From positions 19,525,626 through 19,589,625 of the forward strand of contig NC_135562.1 in the NCBI RefSeq assembly GCF_964340395.1: 64,000 bases of DNA, written 5' to 3'. Within the stretch, counting starts at the first letter, position 1. Each line of letters begins with the position of its first letter. Origin of the DNA: Glandiceps talaboti. Lineage: Eukaryota; Hemichordata; Enteropneusta; Spengelidae. The translations under genes were made by a program, and so were the position numbers. The notes under the pieces were generated by a model. That model saw only the letters and a program-made list of their open reading frames with translations, had not been told where the DNA came from and did not search any database. Positions 14,111 through 26,583 of this stretch are shown one piece after another.

Positions 14111-15733
14111 GCACACATACACAATGCTAAGATGACAGACACCTGTCTCAACCAACACCCCATCCCTCCAATCCTAAACTACAGCAAATTATAGTGGCTA
14201 ACCATTTCCCCATTCCCATCCCATCAATTCAGTTGACAAACTGACTATATAGGATATTCCATTAACCCTATAACCTTGGCAATATCCTAAAACCAAATAA
14301 CTGCATCAAGACAGTTCACCTATCAACTACAGGACTATAAAACAGTCTTTAATTTTACATCATCCACTTTACATGACTTCATCAACACATATAATATATA
14401 GCTTCACCACGACAACACACTGAACATTTTCCTCTTTGTACCCTGAAATCCAACTGACTCAGCAACAGTTATCAAGGAAAGCTACATTTGTGTACAACTT
14501 ACAAGACAGAGACATGTTTTTTAATTACCTTGTCCTGAGCTGGAAGGCTATTGGAATCCTGACATGTGGAATAACAGGCCATAAAAGAAACTCTACACTA
14601 CATAAAATCTTACTTCAGTTATCTCAGCCATCTTGCCCTCTCCCTCTCTCTCTATATATAATATATATTATACCAAAGTTAAATATTACTTCCCACTTGA
14701 TAAATTCCTATGTGTTTAAATCGTCACTCAGTCTGTATTCAAAGTTGGAAGTTGGGTTGGACTTGACTATCTAAACATGCTTTATCATCCTTCACCACAA
14801 CCACAGCAACATGTCCATTGTGTAATGCAACTCAGTGTAGTTGTGACCAAACCAATATTGACATAGCTAGTACTATGTCCTCATACGGTAGTACACAGTC
14901 TCTCTTAGCTTACTAGCGATATTCACATACCTTAGTAACTCCTTTAGCAATTAGTCAAAGTTGGTCAAACTTGAGGTAATGAAAAATACAACTTACCCAG
15001 GTAGTATGTGTGGGGTTGACAATGCCCCTTATGTCACCTCATAGAGGTGGTATTATGGTGGCCAGATCTCTAGGTGATAAGTTGAATCCGGCTGTGTCAA
15101 GTTTTGAAACTAGGCTGACCTAAAGACCTAGTTGGTTTACTAGGTGTCGGAAGTGACGCAAATCACTTCACTCCACCAGCTGAAACGGTGTGTCAAACTG
15201 ACAAAACACTGTATGTAGTAATGACCCGTACACTCCAATGTTAACCAGTCCAACAGTATTAGTTCAAAGCTTCCTTTTCTTTGCCTTGCCAGGGAAGACA
15301 ATACGGACTACTTCAAACCATGAAAACCTGCAGGGAACTGATCAATATCTTACTTTGCCCTCTGATGTCATAACTCCATGTCCTTCATTTGCATATCAAT
15401 ACCCACATTTTTAAGTCTCAGGCAAGATCCACTGATTGGACAGAGCTCTTTCAGTCATAATTTGCATAAAGGACTGTCAAGTATGTATGTGTGGGGTCTC
15501 TCTCTATCTAGTTTTAGCTGTGTAGCTGTACATAAACCCATGGTTAGTTGCACACAGTGTAATGACATACATACATTAACTTATAAATCTCTTTACGATT
15601 CCCAGTCAATATACTGACTGTCTGTACATTTCCTGTTGCTCTGAATTACACTTCAGTTATCTTTACAAACACATTTACTTGAAATTGAAATTAACATGAT
15701 TTTAGATTTACACACAGTCACACAGAGATTCAC

Positions 15734-15735
<2 letters not shown>
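14111..15735. other. No gene seen
   Basis: Non-coding sequence without convincing exons. A TA tract is at about 14652-14670. Confidence 0.45.
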
Positions 15736-15806
<71 letters not shown>

Positions 15807-15882
15807 ATCTATATAGCTATCTATATAGCTATCTAGCTCTATCTATATAGCTATCTATCTATCTCTATTTATCTATCTATCT

Positions 15883-15942
<60 letters not shown>

Positions 15943-15999
15943 TTATCTATCTATCTATCTGTCTGTATTTGTCTGTGTCTGGCTGTCTGTGTCTATCTA

Positions 16000-16054
<55 letters not shown>

Positions 16055-16110
16055 CTAGAGGTATGTCTGTCTGTCCATTTGTCTATCCATCTATCTGTCT
16101 GTCTGTAAAT
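15736..16110. repeat. (ATCT)n / (GTCT)n compound microsatellite
   Basis: ATCT repeats from 15736, interrupted by ATATAGCT blocks near 15806-15860, then GTCT repeats at about 15960-16050, and mixed ATCT/GTCT to 16110. Confidence 0.97.
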
Positions 16111-16730
16111 GTATGTGAACATACTTTTACAATATCTTAGTAGATTCATGTCCAAATTTTTGTAAATTTTAACGAGACTAAGTTTAATGAAACTCTATAA
16201 TAATCAATCAGCCAAGAACAATCAGTAAATCTATTCAGCAGCCATATACCAGAAGATGTAATCACGTCACTTTTAGTACTCTTACTCCTTGATTTGTTAT
16301 GACTGTGTTCCTGGTGGTGAAATGCACCCAAGTAAGTATGGGTTTCAGATTATGGAATACCATGCATAATGCCCTAGTTGCACGGATTCCAGGTTTCAAC
16401 ATATAGAATAGAATATAGATATACTTCATGTACTAGTAGTACCTTCTTTTCTGTTGTTAACAAAACAGTACTCTATATGTTGACGTGAAGTGTTAATTAT
16501 CTGAAGGGAGGCTACTAAATACCACACTTGTCTTTTTATGGTCACTCATCAGGATGTCAATATGATGGCAAACTAGTGTGTTGGTATGTGCTACAATGTG
16601 GACAATTAATGACAAGTATTTTTTCAAAGTAGTACTGACGTAGATCAGTTTAATTGTTGTCATTCTAACTGACATTCTTTTGTTGGTTGTACATAGCAGT
16701 GCATGTTAAGCATACATTGTGGAGTCATGA

Positions 16731-17070
16731 TGGTTGGAGCGGCTGGCTGGCTGGCTGGCTGGCTGGCTTGGAATCTGCAGGTTGCAGGTTTGAGTATCAC
16801 CGCAGCCGTTTGTTTTCTGAATGTCCCTGGACAAGATTTGAACCACCAATGTGTCTCAGGTCAACCCGGTTGTGTAATTGGGGGACCTGGTAGGATAGAG
16901 GTTACAACATGAATGCTTTAATCCTATGCACTTATAATGGCTGCAATGGATTGTATGCTCCCCAGGGAGTTGAGGAAGTATTAAAGGGGTGCTGTGTCAC
17001 TATAGATCCATGCCAGAGTACAGTGCTTCAAAGTTTGAGCACAGAGTGGGAAAGTGATATACAAATTTAT
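16731..17070 (+). mobile_element. SINE-like element, family S1, copy 1
   Basis: A head with (GGCT)n and a B-box-like GGTTTGAGTATC (near 16786) is followed by a body shared with 49590-50378: AC-AGATTTGAACCAC, GGGGACCTGGTAGGATAGAG, CTCCCCAGGGAGTTGA, AGGTCCATGCC. It ends with GTTTGAGCACAG-GTGGGAAAG, reminiscent of L2/CR1-type SINE tails. The match between loci is visible; the tRNA and LINE ancestry is inference. Confidence 0.7.
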
Positions 17071-17302
17071 GTGTCTGTCCCATTGACCTTGATGTAGACA
17101 TCCTGAAAAAGATAAAACCCATAACACAATGTGAAAGACAAACTAGTGTGAACACAAAGTACAGGATTTATTATCTAGTCATTCTACATCATTGATTTTT
17201 ATGGTGCTTAAAACATTACAAACTGCCATTACAATGTTGAAACGACTGAAGTTTCTTTCATACATCAAAGTTTGGAGATATTGAAGAACTTTGACTGTCT
17301 GG

Positions 17303-18318
17303 GAAATTTGTACAATTTGACACATTGTACCATAGAAATCTCCTAACATCACCAAAAGTATAGAAATTTGTACAATTTGACACTTTGTACCACAGAAATC
17401 CCCTTCCATCATCAAAAGTATAGAAATTTGTACAATTTGACACATTGTACCATAGAAATCTCCTAACATCACTAAAAGTATAGAAATTTGTACAATTTGA
17501 CACTTTGTACCACAGAAATCTCCTTCCATCATCAAAAGTATAGAAATTTGTACAATTTGACACTTTGTACCATAAAAATCTCCTTCCGTCATCAAAAGTA
17601 TAGAAATGTGTACAATTTGACACTTTGTACCATAGAAATCTCCTTCCGTCATCAAAAGTATAGAAATTTGTACAATTTGACACTTTGTACCATAGAAATC
17701 TCCTTCCATCATCAAAAGTATAGAAATTTGTACAATTTGACACTTTGTACCACATAAATCTCCTTCCATCACCAAAAGTATAGAAATTTGTACAATTTGA
17801 CACATTGTACCATAGAAATCTCCTACCATCACCAAAAGTATAGAAATTTGTACAATTTGACACTTTGTACCACAGAAATCTCCTTCCATCATCAAAAGTG
17901 TAGAAATTTGTACAATTTGACACTTTGTACCATAGAAATCTCCTTCCATCATCAAAAGTATAGAAATTTGTACAATTTGACACTTTGTACCATAGAAATC
18001 TCCTTCCATCATCAAAAGTATAGAAATGTGTACAATTTGACACTTTGTACCATAGAAATCTCCTTCCATCATCAAAAGTATAGAAATTTGTACAATTTGA
18101 CACTTTGTACCATAGAAATCCCCTTCCATCATCAAAAGTATAGAAATTTGTACAATTTGACACTTTGTACCATAGAAATCTCCTTCCATCATCAAAAGTA
18201 TAGAAATTTGTACAATTTGACATTTTGTACCATAGAAATCTCCTTCCATCATCAAAAGTATAGAAATTTGTACAATTTGACACTTTGCACCATAGAAATC
18301 TCCTTCCATCATCAAATG
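17303..18318. repeat. 60-bp minisatellite, about 17 units
   Basis: The unit starts ATAGAAATTTGTACAATTTG and continues with ACACTTTGTACCATAGAAATC and TCCTTCCATCATCAAAAGT. Every unit is exactly 60 bp. The first four units alternate between type A (CATTGTACC, CTAACATCAC) and type B (CTTTGTACCACAG, CTTCCATCATC), a 120-bp higher-order repeat. Long open frames on both strands follow from a stop-free unit divisible by three. Confidence 0.98.
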
Positions 18319-20520
18319 TATACTAGACATTTTTATTTTATTTATTGCAAATTTATTCACCAATATAGCCTGGATATGAGAAATTCAAATTAATTTGCTC
18401 GTCATGGTACATATCTTACTATGATTTTCTACTGTGTTTAATATATTTTAAATGTGAAATGTAAAATTCTTTCATATGTCTGATATGTGATACTCCTAAT
18501 CAAGTCACTTTTCCTGATTTTCCAATAAAATAATGTTGAGTTCTGTCAATTTGTAATCATTATCTCATTCTTGACAAAATATTGCTGGAGGTAGAATATA
18601 TTATATAGTATATTTCTAAATGTCTGTGATGATAACGTGCAGTGAAATTACTTTTTGATCATTACCTTTACTAATAGAGACACCGTGAGATTAGTGAACA
18701 AAATGTGGTGAAATCTATCTTCCAAAACCAAAACTAATTGTATATTTTATCAAAATGTCTACATATAGTACATGTATATATATTAATTATGTCTGAAAAT
18801 TAATCTAAGTTCTTGTTAATCAAACTGATAACGTTTTATTAAAACAGATTCCTACATGAAATAAATAATAATAAATACATCATGCCAAATTTGTATATTC
18901 ATCAGGTTTTAGCCTAACAAAATATATTGTGTGGTTCTGATTACACTCAATTTTAGAATAGTTGGGGTAGGTAGATTTATTTTATTTTATCTTTTCAGTT
19001 GTTTTTATAAAATATTGCTTCGACCCAAAAACAAACGAAATGCCAGTCAGAAGACGCCTTCTGTAACAGTTTGTTGAAGTATGTACAGACATCACTTGGA
19101 ATGAAAACAGACATACATGAAGGTCAAGAAGACAAAGAATTTCTTAACTTTTTGTTTTAAATCTTTATAAAGTGTTTAGTGTTGGTGGCTCAAACTAGCA
19201 TCGGTAGGGTTATCAGAAACACACAATTTTTTTTTTATTTTGCGAAAGTCAGAAATATTGGCTATGCAATCAATTACTACATTCATTTTGTATGAAGATG
19301 ATAAAAAAATATATCTAAGTTGAGTAGAAGACAAGTAAAGGTAAGAAAATCTCAGTTTTGTGTTTATTAACCTCTTTGCAACCATCCAATTTCCTTTTAC
19401 AATTAATGGATTAAAATTTCTTGTTACACACAAAATAAGAAGATAAAACCAACTTGAATTTGATAATCTTAGGAGTTGAGTTGTCACTTTGATTTCAACA
19501 ACTACACTGATACATAATGTTAACAAAATTAAAATTATTCATTTCACTCAGCCTGGACTCCATGATTTCTGTTTCCCCAGAATTACAAAATACACTTACA
19601 TGGTTTGACATTTACATTCTAAACCAAGTTTTACATTTTGGTGATACTAGCAAGATACTGATGACCACTACTAACTATCAATGTAATATTTATTTCATAC
19701 TAAACTTTTCTTTAATTTCTGTTTCAAGAGGCTAGTAATAAATGGACTTGTCCCCACCTGTCACTGAACTATACCTTATACGGTTTGAATTTTTTATTTA
19801 TTTTTTTTTTTTTAGCCAGGCCTAAAAAATTGTGTGGTTCCAATTACACTCAATTTTAGAATAGGTGGAGTAGGTAGATTTTTAAATTTATGTGTGAGTG
19901 TCTAGCTCAGTTAGTTATGTTTTCCGTTGTTTTTCATATGGTCTCTGTGTTATTGGTTTCTTCTCATCAGATGTATAGCCATTACAGATTGGAAGAACAG
20001 TTTTATATTGTCTTTTTAAGTTGATGTCAGTTTCTGCATCCAATATTTCTTGTGAGACTTTACAATTTTTGCAATTTTATTATTTTTTTCTTGAATATGT
20101 AACAAACTGTGTAGGGCTGATGGTGAAAATCTAGGTGGGGTCGGGTAAGCGGAATTCGTGCGGAACCAAACAATTTCTTTTAGTAAGTTGTCCATATGTA
20201 GATTATCAGTTTCAGATTTTGGTAGTTTCTTAAGCAAGACAGTCAATATCTTACTCACTATGAATGTTAGATTCATTTCAGCAGACTCTGCAACCATATC
20301 TGTTTCTCCAGGGGTTGTAAAATGAATCCCCAACCCCATCCCATCTCTCCCCACCCCTATACATGTACTTACAGGGTTTACATTTTACTTTTTAAAGTTG
20401 TCCACATGGACCGTTGATTTGGTGGTCTATAGCAAGATAATGCTATATTCACTATTAATGTTACATTCATTTTATCACATCCCATGATTTCTGTTTCCCA
20501 GGGGTTGTAAACTAGACTTG
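18319..20520. other. No gene seen; local duplications
   Basis: A 50-60 bp segment containing ATTGTGTGGTTC-ATTACAC and TCAATTTTAGAATAG-TGG occurs directly at about 18930-18988 and 19830-19886. From 19555 to 20690 another loose repeat recurs, with AGGGGTTGTAAACTAGACTT, TATACATGTACTTACA and GGGTTTGAC. No exon recognised. Confidence 0.5.
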
Positions 20521-20590
20521 TCCCCCCCCTCCTACCGCCCCCCCCCCCCTCCTAACCCCCCCCCCCCACCTCCTAACCCCCCCCCCCCTT
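20521..20590. repeat. Poly-C cluster
   Basis: Four C runs of 8-13 separated by TCCTAA/TCCTAC. The minus strand is therefore a run of long G tracts that could form a G-quadruplex. Confidence 0.9.
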
Positions 20591-21336
20591 ACTATACATG
20601 TACTTACACTTTACAGGGTTTGACGTTAGATTCATTTCACCAGACTTAATGACTTTTGTTTCCCCCAGAGGTTGCAAACTAGACTTTTCACATTGTGTCC
20701 CTAGCTGACTAATCCATCAGATGTGTGGATATTATGACTGACAATATTCATACATCAAGGTCAAAGGTCAGTTAAGGTCTGTCATAATCATACAGTCAAA
20801 ATTATCACATGATTAGTTTTATATTATCAAAAAATTTCATTACTGTAATAACAAACAATTATGTAAAAACAAATATTTCATCTTTTACTTGATAACATCT
20901 TTCCAAGGTAGATAGGGTAAAAACCTTTTACTAATACCCCGGTACTGTTATTTATAAATATGACACCTTGTAAGCATCTCACTGCTATATTAGAAAATGT
21001 CAGAGTCTAATGTCCTCTTTTTACCTGAAAAATTTAAACCATTCTTGTATTCACTACACAATGATTATTTTTTCCATCATACGTCAGATATATGTTTTGA
21101 CTTGGAGAACACATTCTAAAATGTCAGCTTCTAGCTTGGCATTAGATTGCTATTGATGTTACCATGGAAACATGATGACCTTTTAGCTGTCATACACTGT
21201 GAAGAGATCTAGTCTAAAAGATTTTCCTGTGTGTACATTAATACTTATACTGCACTGCATCCCTGGTTATACAGACTCACACATAGCTTAACTAATCTTT
21301 CTATAACATTTCATGTCTATCACACTTATATATGTT
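20591..21336. other. No gene seen
   Basis: AT-rich sequence without recognised features beyond the tail of the loose repeat described for 19555-20690. Confidence 0.45.
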
Positions 21337-21675
21337 ATTCCCCAATATTTTTCTTCGATCAGTCAAGGAAAATCCGAGTGACCTAAGGGGCCTTTGTCAC
21401 TACTTGTCTAGCGACTCGTAGTGACATCCCTAAGGTCATGAGTATTTTCCGGCTCAATGAAGAAAAAATATTGGAGAATGCCATAATTATACCATTGCCA
21501 GTAATAGCAAAAAGGAAAGAAAAATTGAGAGAGTAATGGCAATTTTGAATGTTTTGACTCATATTTGAAACACAGCAGAACCAGTGATGTAGACACGTGT
21601 AATTGTCATGACATAGCTACACGTTGTCATGATGTAGAGCGACAGAGTATATACCCCATATTTTTGGTTCGATTT
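21337..21675 (+). mobile_element. Hairpin MITE family A, copy 2 (best preserved)
   Basis: The first 143 bp (21337-21479) form an imperfect palindrome. The left arm has ATTCCCCAATATTTTTCTTC, GGAAAAT and GAGTGACCTAAGG; the right arm is CCTAAGGTCATGAG, TATTTTCC and GAAGAAAAAATATTGGAGAAT. A right part follows (TTTTGACTCATATTTGAAAC, AGAACCAGTGATGTAGACAC, GTATATACCCCATA) shared with copies at 6355-6625 and 24003-24230. Confidence 0.75.
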
Positions 21676-22361
21676 GGCTCCTGCATAGTATAATGTATTA
21701 TTTAATATTACATTTCATATCACACCACACATTACACTAAGGCAATATTTCATTATTAATAAACACCTATGCTTTAACTTAGTTTAATATCTTTTGTTTT
21801 CTTTGAATATGCAAACATCTGTAGTTACTAGTTATATCTATTTTTTGATCTGTCAACACTGAACAATGGCTACAGTACAGATCTAAGATTGGAGGAGGGG
21901 GGGGGAGGGGGTGTTACCGAGGTAATTTCTAATGTCACTGTCATACGTTCATCAATACATGCTGAACATTACAACTGCCACATACATCACATTACAGGAT
22001 TGAATATAACTAAAAAATACCTACATATTGCTTTGTTTATTTGCTGATCTGTCAACATTGAACAATGGCTACAGATGTAAGGTAATGATTTTTAACATAG
22101 TTACACAGTTATCTACATGTTGTTATGTTCATTTCAATCTGTCAACATTGATATCAGATGGCACATTTGGTGAACTGTTATGTACAGTATCTTCACACCT
22201 GGTTATGTTCATTTCTTAGTTTATCAACACTGAACAACAGCTGCACATCTAGGATTGGTGGGTTGATTTTTAATATACAATGTACTTAGTGTAGTAGTAT
22301 AGTAACTAACAGACACCTATAAGTATCTATATCATTCACTGGTCTGTTCTTTTATGAAAAT
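21676..22361. other. No gene seen
   Basis: AT-rich sequence with a G-rich tract at about 21890-21912 and loose recurrences of CTGTCAACA-TGAACAATGG (near 21851, 22050 and 22140). Confidence 0.45.
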
Positions 22362-22812
22362 AATGCCCTATTGCAAAGCCTGGATTGCAGGCTGTGCTGT
22401 TCTCTTATTGCCCTGTTGCAAAGTCTGGATTGCAGGCTGTGCTGTTCTCTTATTGCCCTGTTGCAATGCCTGGATTGCAGGCTGTGCTGTTCTCTTATTG
22501 CCCTATAGTAAAGCCTGGATTACAGGCTGTGCTGTTCTCTTATTGCCCTACCTAGTATAGCCTGGCTTGCAGGTGGTCCTGTTCTCTTATTGCCCTATAG
22601 TAAAGCCTGGATTACAGGCTGTCCTGTTCTCTTATTGCCCTATAGTAAAGCCTGGATTACAGGCTGTGCTGTTCTCTTATTGCCCTATAGTAAAGCCTGG
22701 ATTACAGGCTGTGCTGTTCTCTTATTGCCCTATAGTAAAGCCTGGATTACAGGCTGTGCTGTTCTCTTTTTGCCTGTTGCAAAGCCTGGATTGCAGGCTG
22801 TCCCGTTTTCTA
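22362..22812. repeat. 45-bp minisatellite, about 10 units
   Basis: Unit: TTGCCCTATAGTAAAGCCTG, then GATTACAGGCTGTGCTG and TTCTCTTA. Outer units carry GTTGCAAAGCC and GATTGCAGG, inner units ATAGTAAAGCC and GATTACAGG, so homogenisation is strongest in the middle. Confidence 0.97.
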
Positions 22813-23080
22813 TCAAATAACTGACTAGGGCTTCGTGCAATCCTGGTTGTGGATAATTCTAAGTCAATACTGCCTGCTAACTCATCATTGTCTGCATGTT
22901 ATCATTCAAGTCATCTAGGTCAAGCTTGGATAATTTATTTACAAATACTCCATGGGGAATGGAAATTGACTTATCACTGAAAATGACTTCCGATATAGTG
23001 AGATAAAGTTACAGGCTGGTACCACATGTTGCGTTCAGAACATTTGGAACATTAGGGATAATAGTAACATTGCACTATAC

Positions 23081-23815
23081 TAGCTAAACATTGTAGTTAC
23101 TAGCTAAACTACACTTACTAAACTATACTAACTGAACACTAGTTACTAACTGAACTATACTAACTGAACACTGTAGTTACTAACTGAACACTGTAGTTAC
23201 TAACTGAACACTGTAGTTACTAACTGAACACTGTAGTTACTAACTGAACACTGTAGTTACTAACGGAACACTGTAGTTACTAACTGAACACTGTACTTAA
23301 TTACTAACTGAACACTGTAGTTACTAGCTGAACTATACTAACTGAACACTGTAGTTACTAACTGAACACTGTAGTTACTAACTGAACACTGTAGTTACTA
23401 ACGGAACACTGTAGTTACTAACTGAACACTGTACTTAATTACTAACTGAACACTGTAGTTACTAGCTGAACTATACTAACTGAACACTGTAGTTACTAAC
23501 TGAACACTGTAGTTACTAACTGAACACTGTAGTTACTAACTGGACACTGTACTTACTAACTGAACACTGTACTTACTAACTGAACACTGTAGTTACTAAC
23601 TGAACACTGTAGTTACTAACGGAACACTGTAGTTACTAACTGAACACTGTAGTTACAAACTGATCACTGTAGTTACTAACTGAACACTGTAGTTACTAAC
23701 GGAACTATAGTAACTGAACATTGTAGTTACTAACTGAACACTGTAGTTACTAACGGAACTATACTAACTGAACATTGTAGTTACTAGCTGAACTATATAT
23801 ATAGTAGCTGAACTT
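23081..23815. repeat. 20-bp minisatellite, about 35 units
   Basis: Unit ACTGTAGTTACTAACTGAAC. A compound block with GTACTTAATTAC and AGCTGAACTATAC occurs twice, near 23291 and 23430, giving a higher-order step of about 137 bp. Edge units are diverged. Each unit contains TAACTG, the core of Myb-type sites; function is not implied. Confidence 0.96.
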
Positions 23816-24002
23816 TACTAGTTCAATATATACAGAACACCCCATTTGTCAACTATTAAAGAAGTTCATATGTACACATATGACATATGTAGTGTATTAA
23901 TAACTGTATAGAAACTTTGCTACATCACTTGACAATGTCATCTCTGGCTCCAATTTGTTCACCGAATTATACTTGTAATCGTATACAAGCCAAGATTACC
24001 CA

Positions 24003-24230
24003 AACAATATGGAATTTATACCCTGGTTGTTCTACATCACATGATGACAACACAACAACTTACATCTACGTCACTATCGTACTTCTGCTATGCTTGAAAT
24101 ATGAGTGAAACATTCAGAATCACCATATTTCCCAGTTTTTCATAAACACTGCTTGCATTGGTACAATTATATTATTCTCCAATATTTGTATTTATTCAGC
24201 TGGAAAATCCTTGTGATGAATTACCATATA
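24003..24230 (-). mobile_element. Hairpin MITE family A, copy 3 (inverted)
   Basis: Read on the minus strand it matches copy 2: GGAAAAT near the head and CCAATATT-TTCT at the right edge (24171-24190 on plus), and TATACCC at the left edge. The internal palindrome is reduced. Confidence 0.5.
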
Positions 24231-25104
24231 TATACCATATTTCCTTCCTTTCTTTTAACACTGGGTTTCCTTATGTCATAGTCAATATACTAATGATGCA
24301 TAAAATACGTCATGTTGTTCAGTCCTATCAGGATGAGTAGTGCTGGCTGATAACGTGGCACGATTGTCTGTATCTCACAGACTAATGCATACACTACAGT
24401 ACAATTTGTTCCAGGTATCATCTAGCGAAACTCATTTTCCCCAATTTTTTAGTATTACATTTAGAACAGTGTCTATGATCAATCTATCTTTAATTCAGCA
24501 TATCACACTACTGAACATGTACATGTACATTCTCTAGGATTATTCTACTAATGGGTTTATTCTAAGCTTTATATCCACTACTTCGCTAGGATATGCCAGT
24601 CCATTCCAAACTCAGTTAAAGAAATCCGTTGTCTTTTTACTCCTGATTGAGTGGTTTCCTCTGCAATTACTTATTTTTAAGTCTTATGAACGGTTGAGGA
24701 ATGGGAGCACTTTACAAAATGATAAGGGCAGTACTTGACACATACAAAACTAATAAACATGGACGTAGTTGACAAGGTGAAACCATTTAGGACGTCTCTC
24801 ACAGACACTTAATAAATTAATGTAATGTGCTGAAGAGTTTGTACAGATAGAAGCTTTTGGTATGCTCAAACATACAAATGAGTCACGCTGTAGCATTCAC
24901 AAAAATAGAATAAATTGGTTTTCTGCTTAAAACAAGAATGATTCACCAGTGACTTACATGTAAAAGTTACCAAAATTGAAATCTTGCAATAAATGTCAGG
25001 TCTTGAATCTATGCTGTCATGCTTAGGAAAGGAAATTAAATGTACTGGAATGAGGATAGGTTACAGACTATAAATGTCACTGCCATCTATTTAGAAGATT
25101 CTTC
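24231..25104. other. No gene seen
   Basis: Non-coding, no recognised repeat or exon. Confidence 0.45.
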
Positions 25105-25108
25105 CACA

Positions 25109-25181
<73 letters not shown>
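25105..25181. repeat. (CA)n microsatellite
   Basis: About 38 CA dinucleotides with one ATA interruption near 25116. Confidence 0.98.
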
Positions 25182-25183
<2 letters not shown>

Positions 25184-25555
25184 TGCAGTCATCAATGCAT
25201 ACATGTATCCATGCACGTGTGATATACACATTGATCGATCCCTCTCTCCCTCTCTCCTCACCTCCATCCATTCATCCCCACCCTAATCAACCCACCTCCT
25301 TGCTTTTACTAAGATTCTCATAGTATGTACAGTACAGGTATAGATACTGTCAAAATATTATATCTTGAAAAGAGACCCCTACATATTATTTCTGAGTAAA
25401 CTTGATAATTGAATCAATTAAATGCACTTGTAGGGCTTCAGTCATCACAAGTGATGAAATGCTTGACCATCCTGTCTTCATTGGTAAACTACCCGGTACA
25501 TAGCCTAGTTACTATACATGTAGTTGTTCTCTTCAATCTCTTTCTAACATATAGT

Positions 25556-25823
25556 GACATACCTATAATAATAATCTTTATTTATACTGGATAGTTCTTT
25601 AAGCAGACAAACACTTGTCTCCCAAGAAGTCCAGTGAGGGCCATCCCTCATGGGTTCAGTGTTAATTCAGGATAAAACCGGAGCACCCGGGGAAAACCTG
25701 CATTGTTCGGTAGAGTCAAACTGAATGACACTCTTCTTACTTACAGCGTGGTAAATTTAATCGAACCCCAACCACAGTGGTAAGAGGCAAGTGGTTTAAC
25801 CACTCAGCCACCGACAACCCTGT
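25556..25823 (-). mobile_element. tRNA-derived SINE, minus strand
   Basis: On the minus strand the head reads GGTGGCTGAGTGGTTAAACC (A-box-like TGGC..AGTGG) followed by GGGGTTCGATTAAA (B box GGTTCGA), as in Ser/Leu-type tRNA genes. The body contains TTTTCCCCGGGTGCTCCGG, a motif seen in many animal SINEs, and the tail is an ATT-rich run at 25556-25575. No intact cloverleaf closes, so it is not a tRNA gene. Confidence 0.7.
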
Positions 25824-26104
25824 CAAATGGACAAATTCTATCAAAAAATCTTCTGCTGTAAAAGGGATGAACAGTCCATGTCAGTAGTACTAGTTATCCA
25901 TCACACACTGATATAATAAGTGATAGGCAGTCGTAATTGGTTACTTTGTTCAGTTTACTACAAACTCAAAATCCAGTTTGAATGTAAGAGAATTGTGAGA
26001 ACATGATAACATCATAAAGTTTATATCAACAGTCCAATACCTTAAACTATATCACTGTTGATACTATGAAATGCTCTTGTGTTCCATTACGATACTGAGA
26101 ATAA
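25824..26104. other. No gene seen
   Basis: Non-coding. A 16-bp segment AACTATATCACTGTTG at 26045-26060 recurs directly at 26226-26241, bracketing the hairpin that follows. Confidence 0.5.
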
Positions 26105-26227
26105 TTATAATTAAAATACCTTTTGGAACAAACATGATGCTGTACATGTGAAAAGTATGGCCGAAACTGCGGTACACCTTTCACATGTACAGCATCATGT
26201 TTGTTCCAAAAGGTATCTTAATTATAA
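26105..26227. repeat. Near-perfect 49-bp inverted repeat (hairpin)
   Basis: Left arm 26105-26153 and right arm 26179-26227 are reverse complements with a single mismatch. The arm begins TTATAATTAA, contains ACCTTTTGGAACAAACATG and ends TGTACATGTGAAA. The 25-nt loop has a further small CCG/CGG stem. If transcribed it would give a long hairpin RNA. It could equally be a MITE or a recent palindromic duplication. The 16-bp direct repeat around it suggests a mobile or repair origin. Confidence 0.9.
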
Positions 26228-26411
26228 CTATATCACTGTTGGTGGTAAAAACAGAATTCTGTGCTGGCGAAGTCAATTTGATTATATGGTGGGGATGATC
26301 ATAACCTGCATAGGACTAGACTGTATACTACTAGTAGCCTTGACATTCCTAGACATAACCTGGTAGCCTACTTCATCTACACAGAAATGGGTCAGGGGTC
26401 AGAGTAAGGTC

Positions 26412-26575
26412 AAACTAATAGCTGTAGTGTCAGATGGATGATAGCCTCTAACCCTGTCTGTACATTGTGTGTCTACATACTACTACTGTGGAAAGCCAAC
26501 TATCATCTATTATCATCTGCTAGACCAAGGTAGACATAAACTAATAGCTGTAGTGTTAGATGGATGATAGCCTCT
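26412..26575. repeat. 38-bp direct duplication
   Basis: AAACTAATAGCTGTAGTGT plus AGATGGATGATAGCCTCTA at 26412-26449 and again at 26538-26575, with one mismatch. The second copy ends just before the TIR element at 26584. Confidence 0.85.
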
Positions 26576-26583
26576 AGTCTAAC

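Noticed and set aside
13787-14194. Tyr/Ile/His/Thr and Cys/Met/Tyr/Val repeat frames on both strands
   Set aside because: Translation of a (CATA)n microsatellite.
14991-15110. Minus-strand donor-like CTGG|GTAAGT with a short open frame
   Set aside because: Tested as a possible downstream PDE7 exon; the frame is short with a stop just upstream, and has no PDE7 similarity.
17179-18363. Open frames up to 394 codons on both strands
   Set aside because: Products of the stop-free 60-bp unit; both strands and two minus frames are open at once.
20016-20354. 112-codon minus-strand open frame
   Set aside because: No similarity recognised, no splice context, and it overlaps a loose repeated region.
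25742-25823. tRNA gene on the minus strand
   Set aside because: A and B boxes are present but the acceptor and anticodon stems do not close; SINE head is the better reading.
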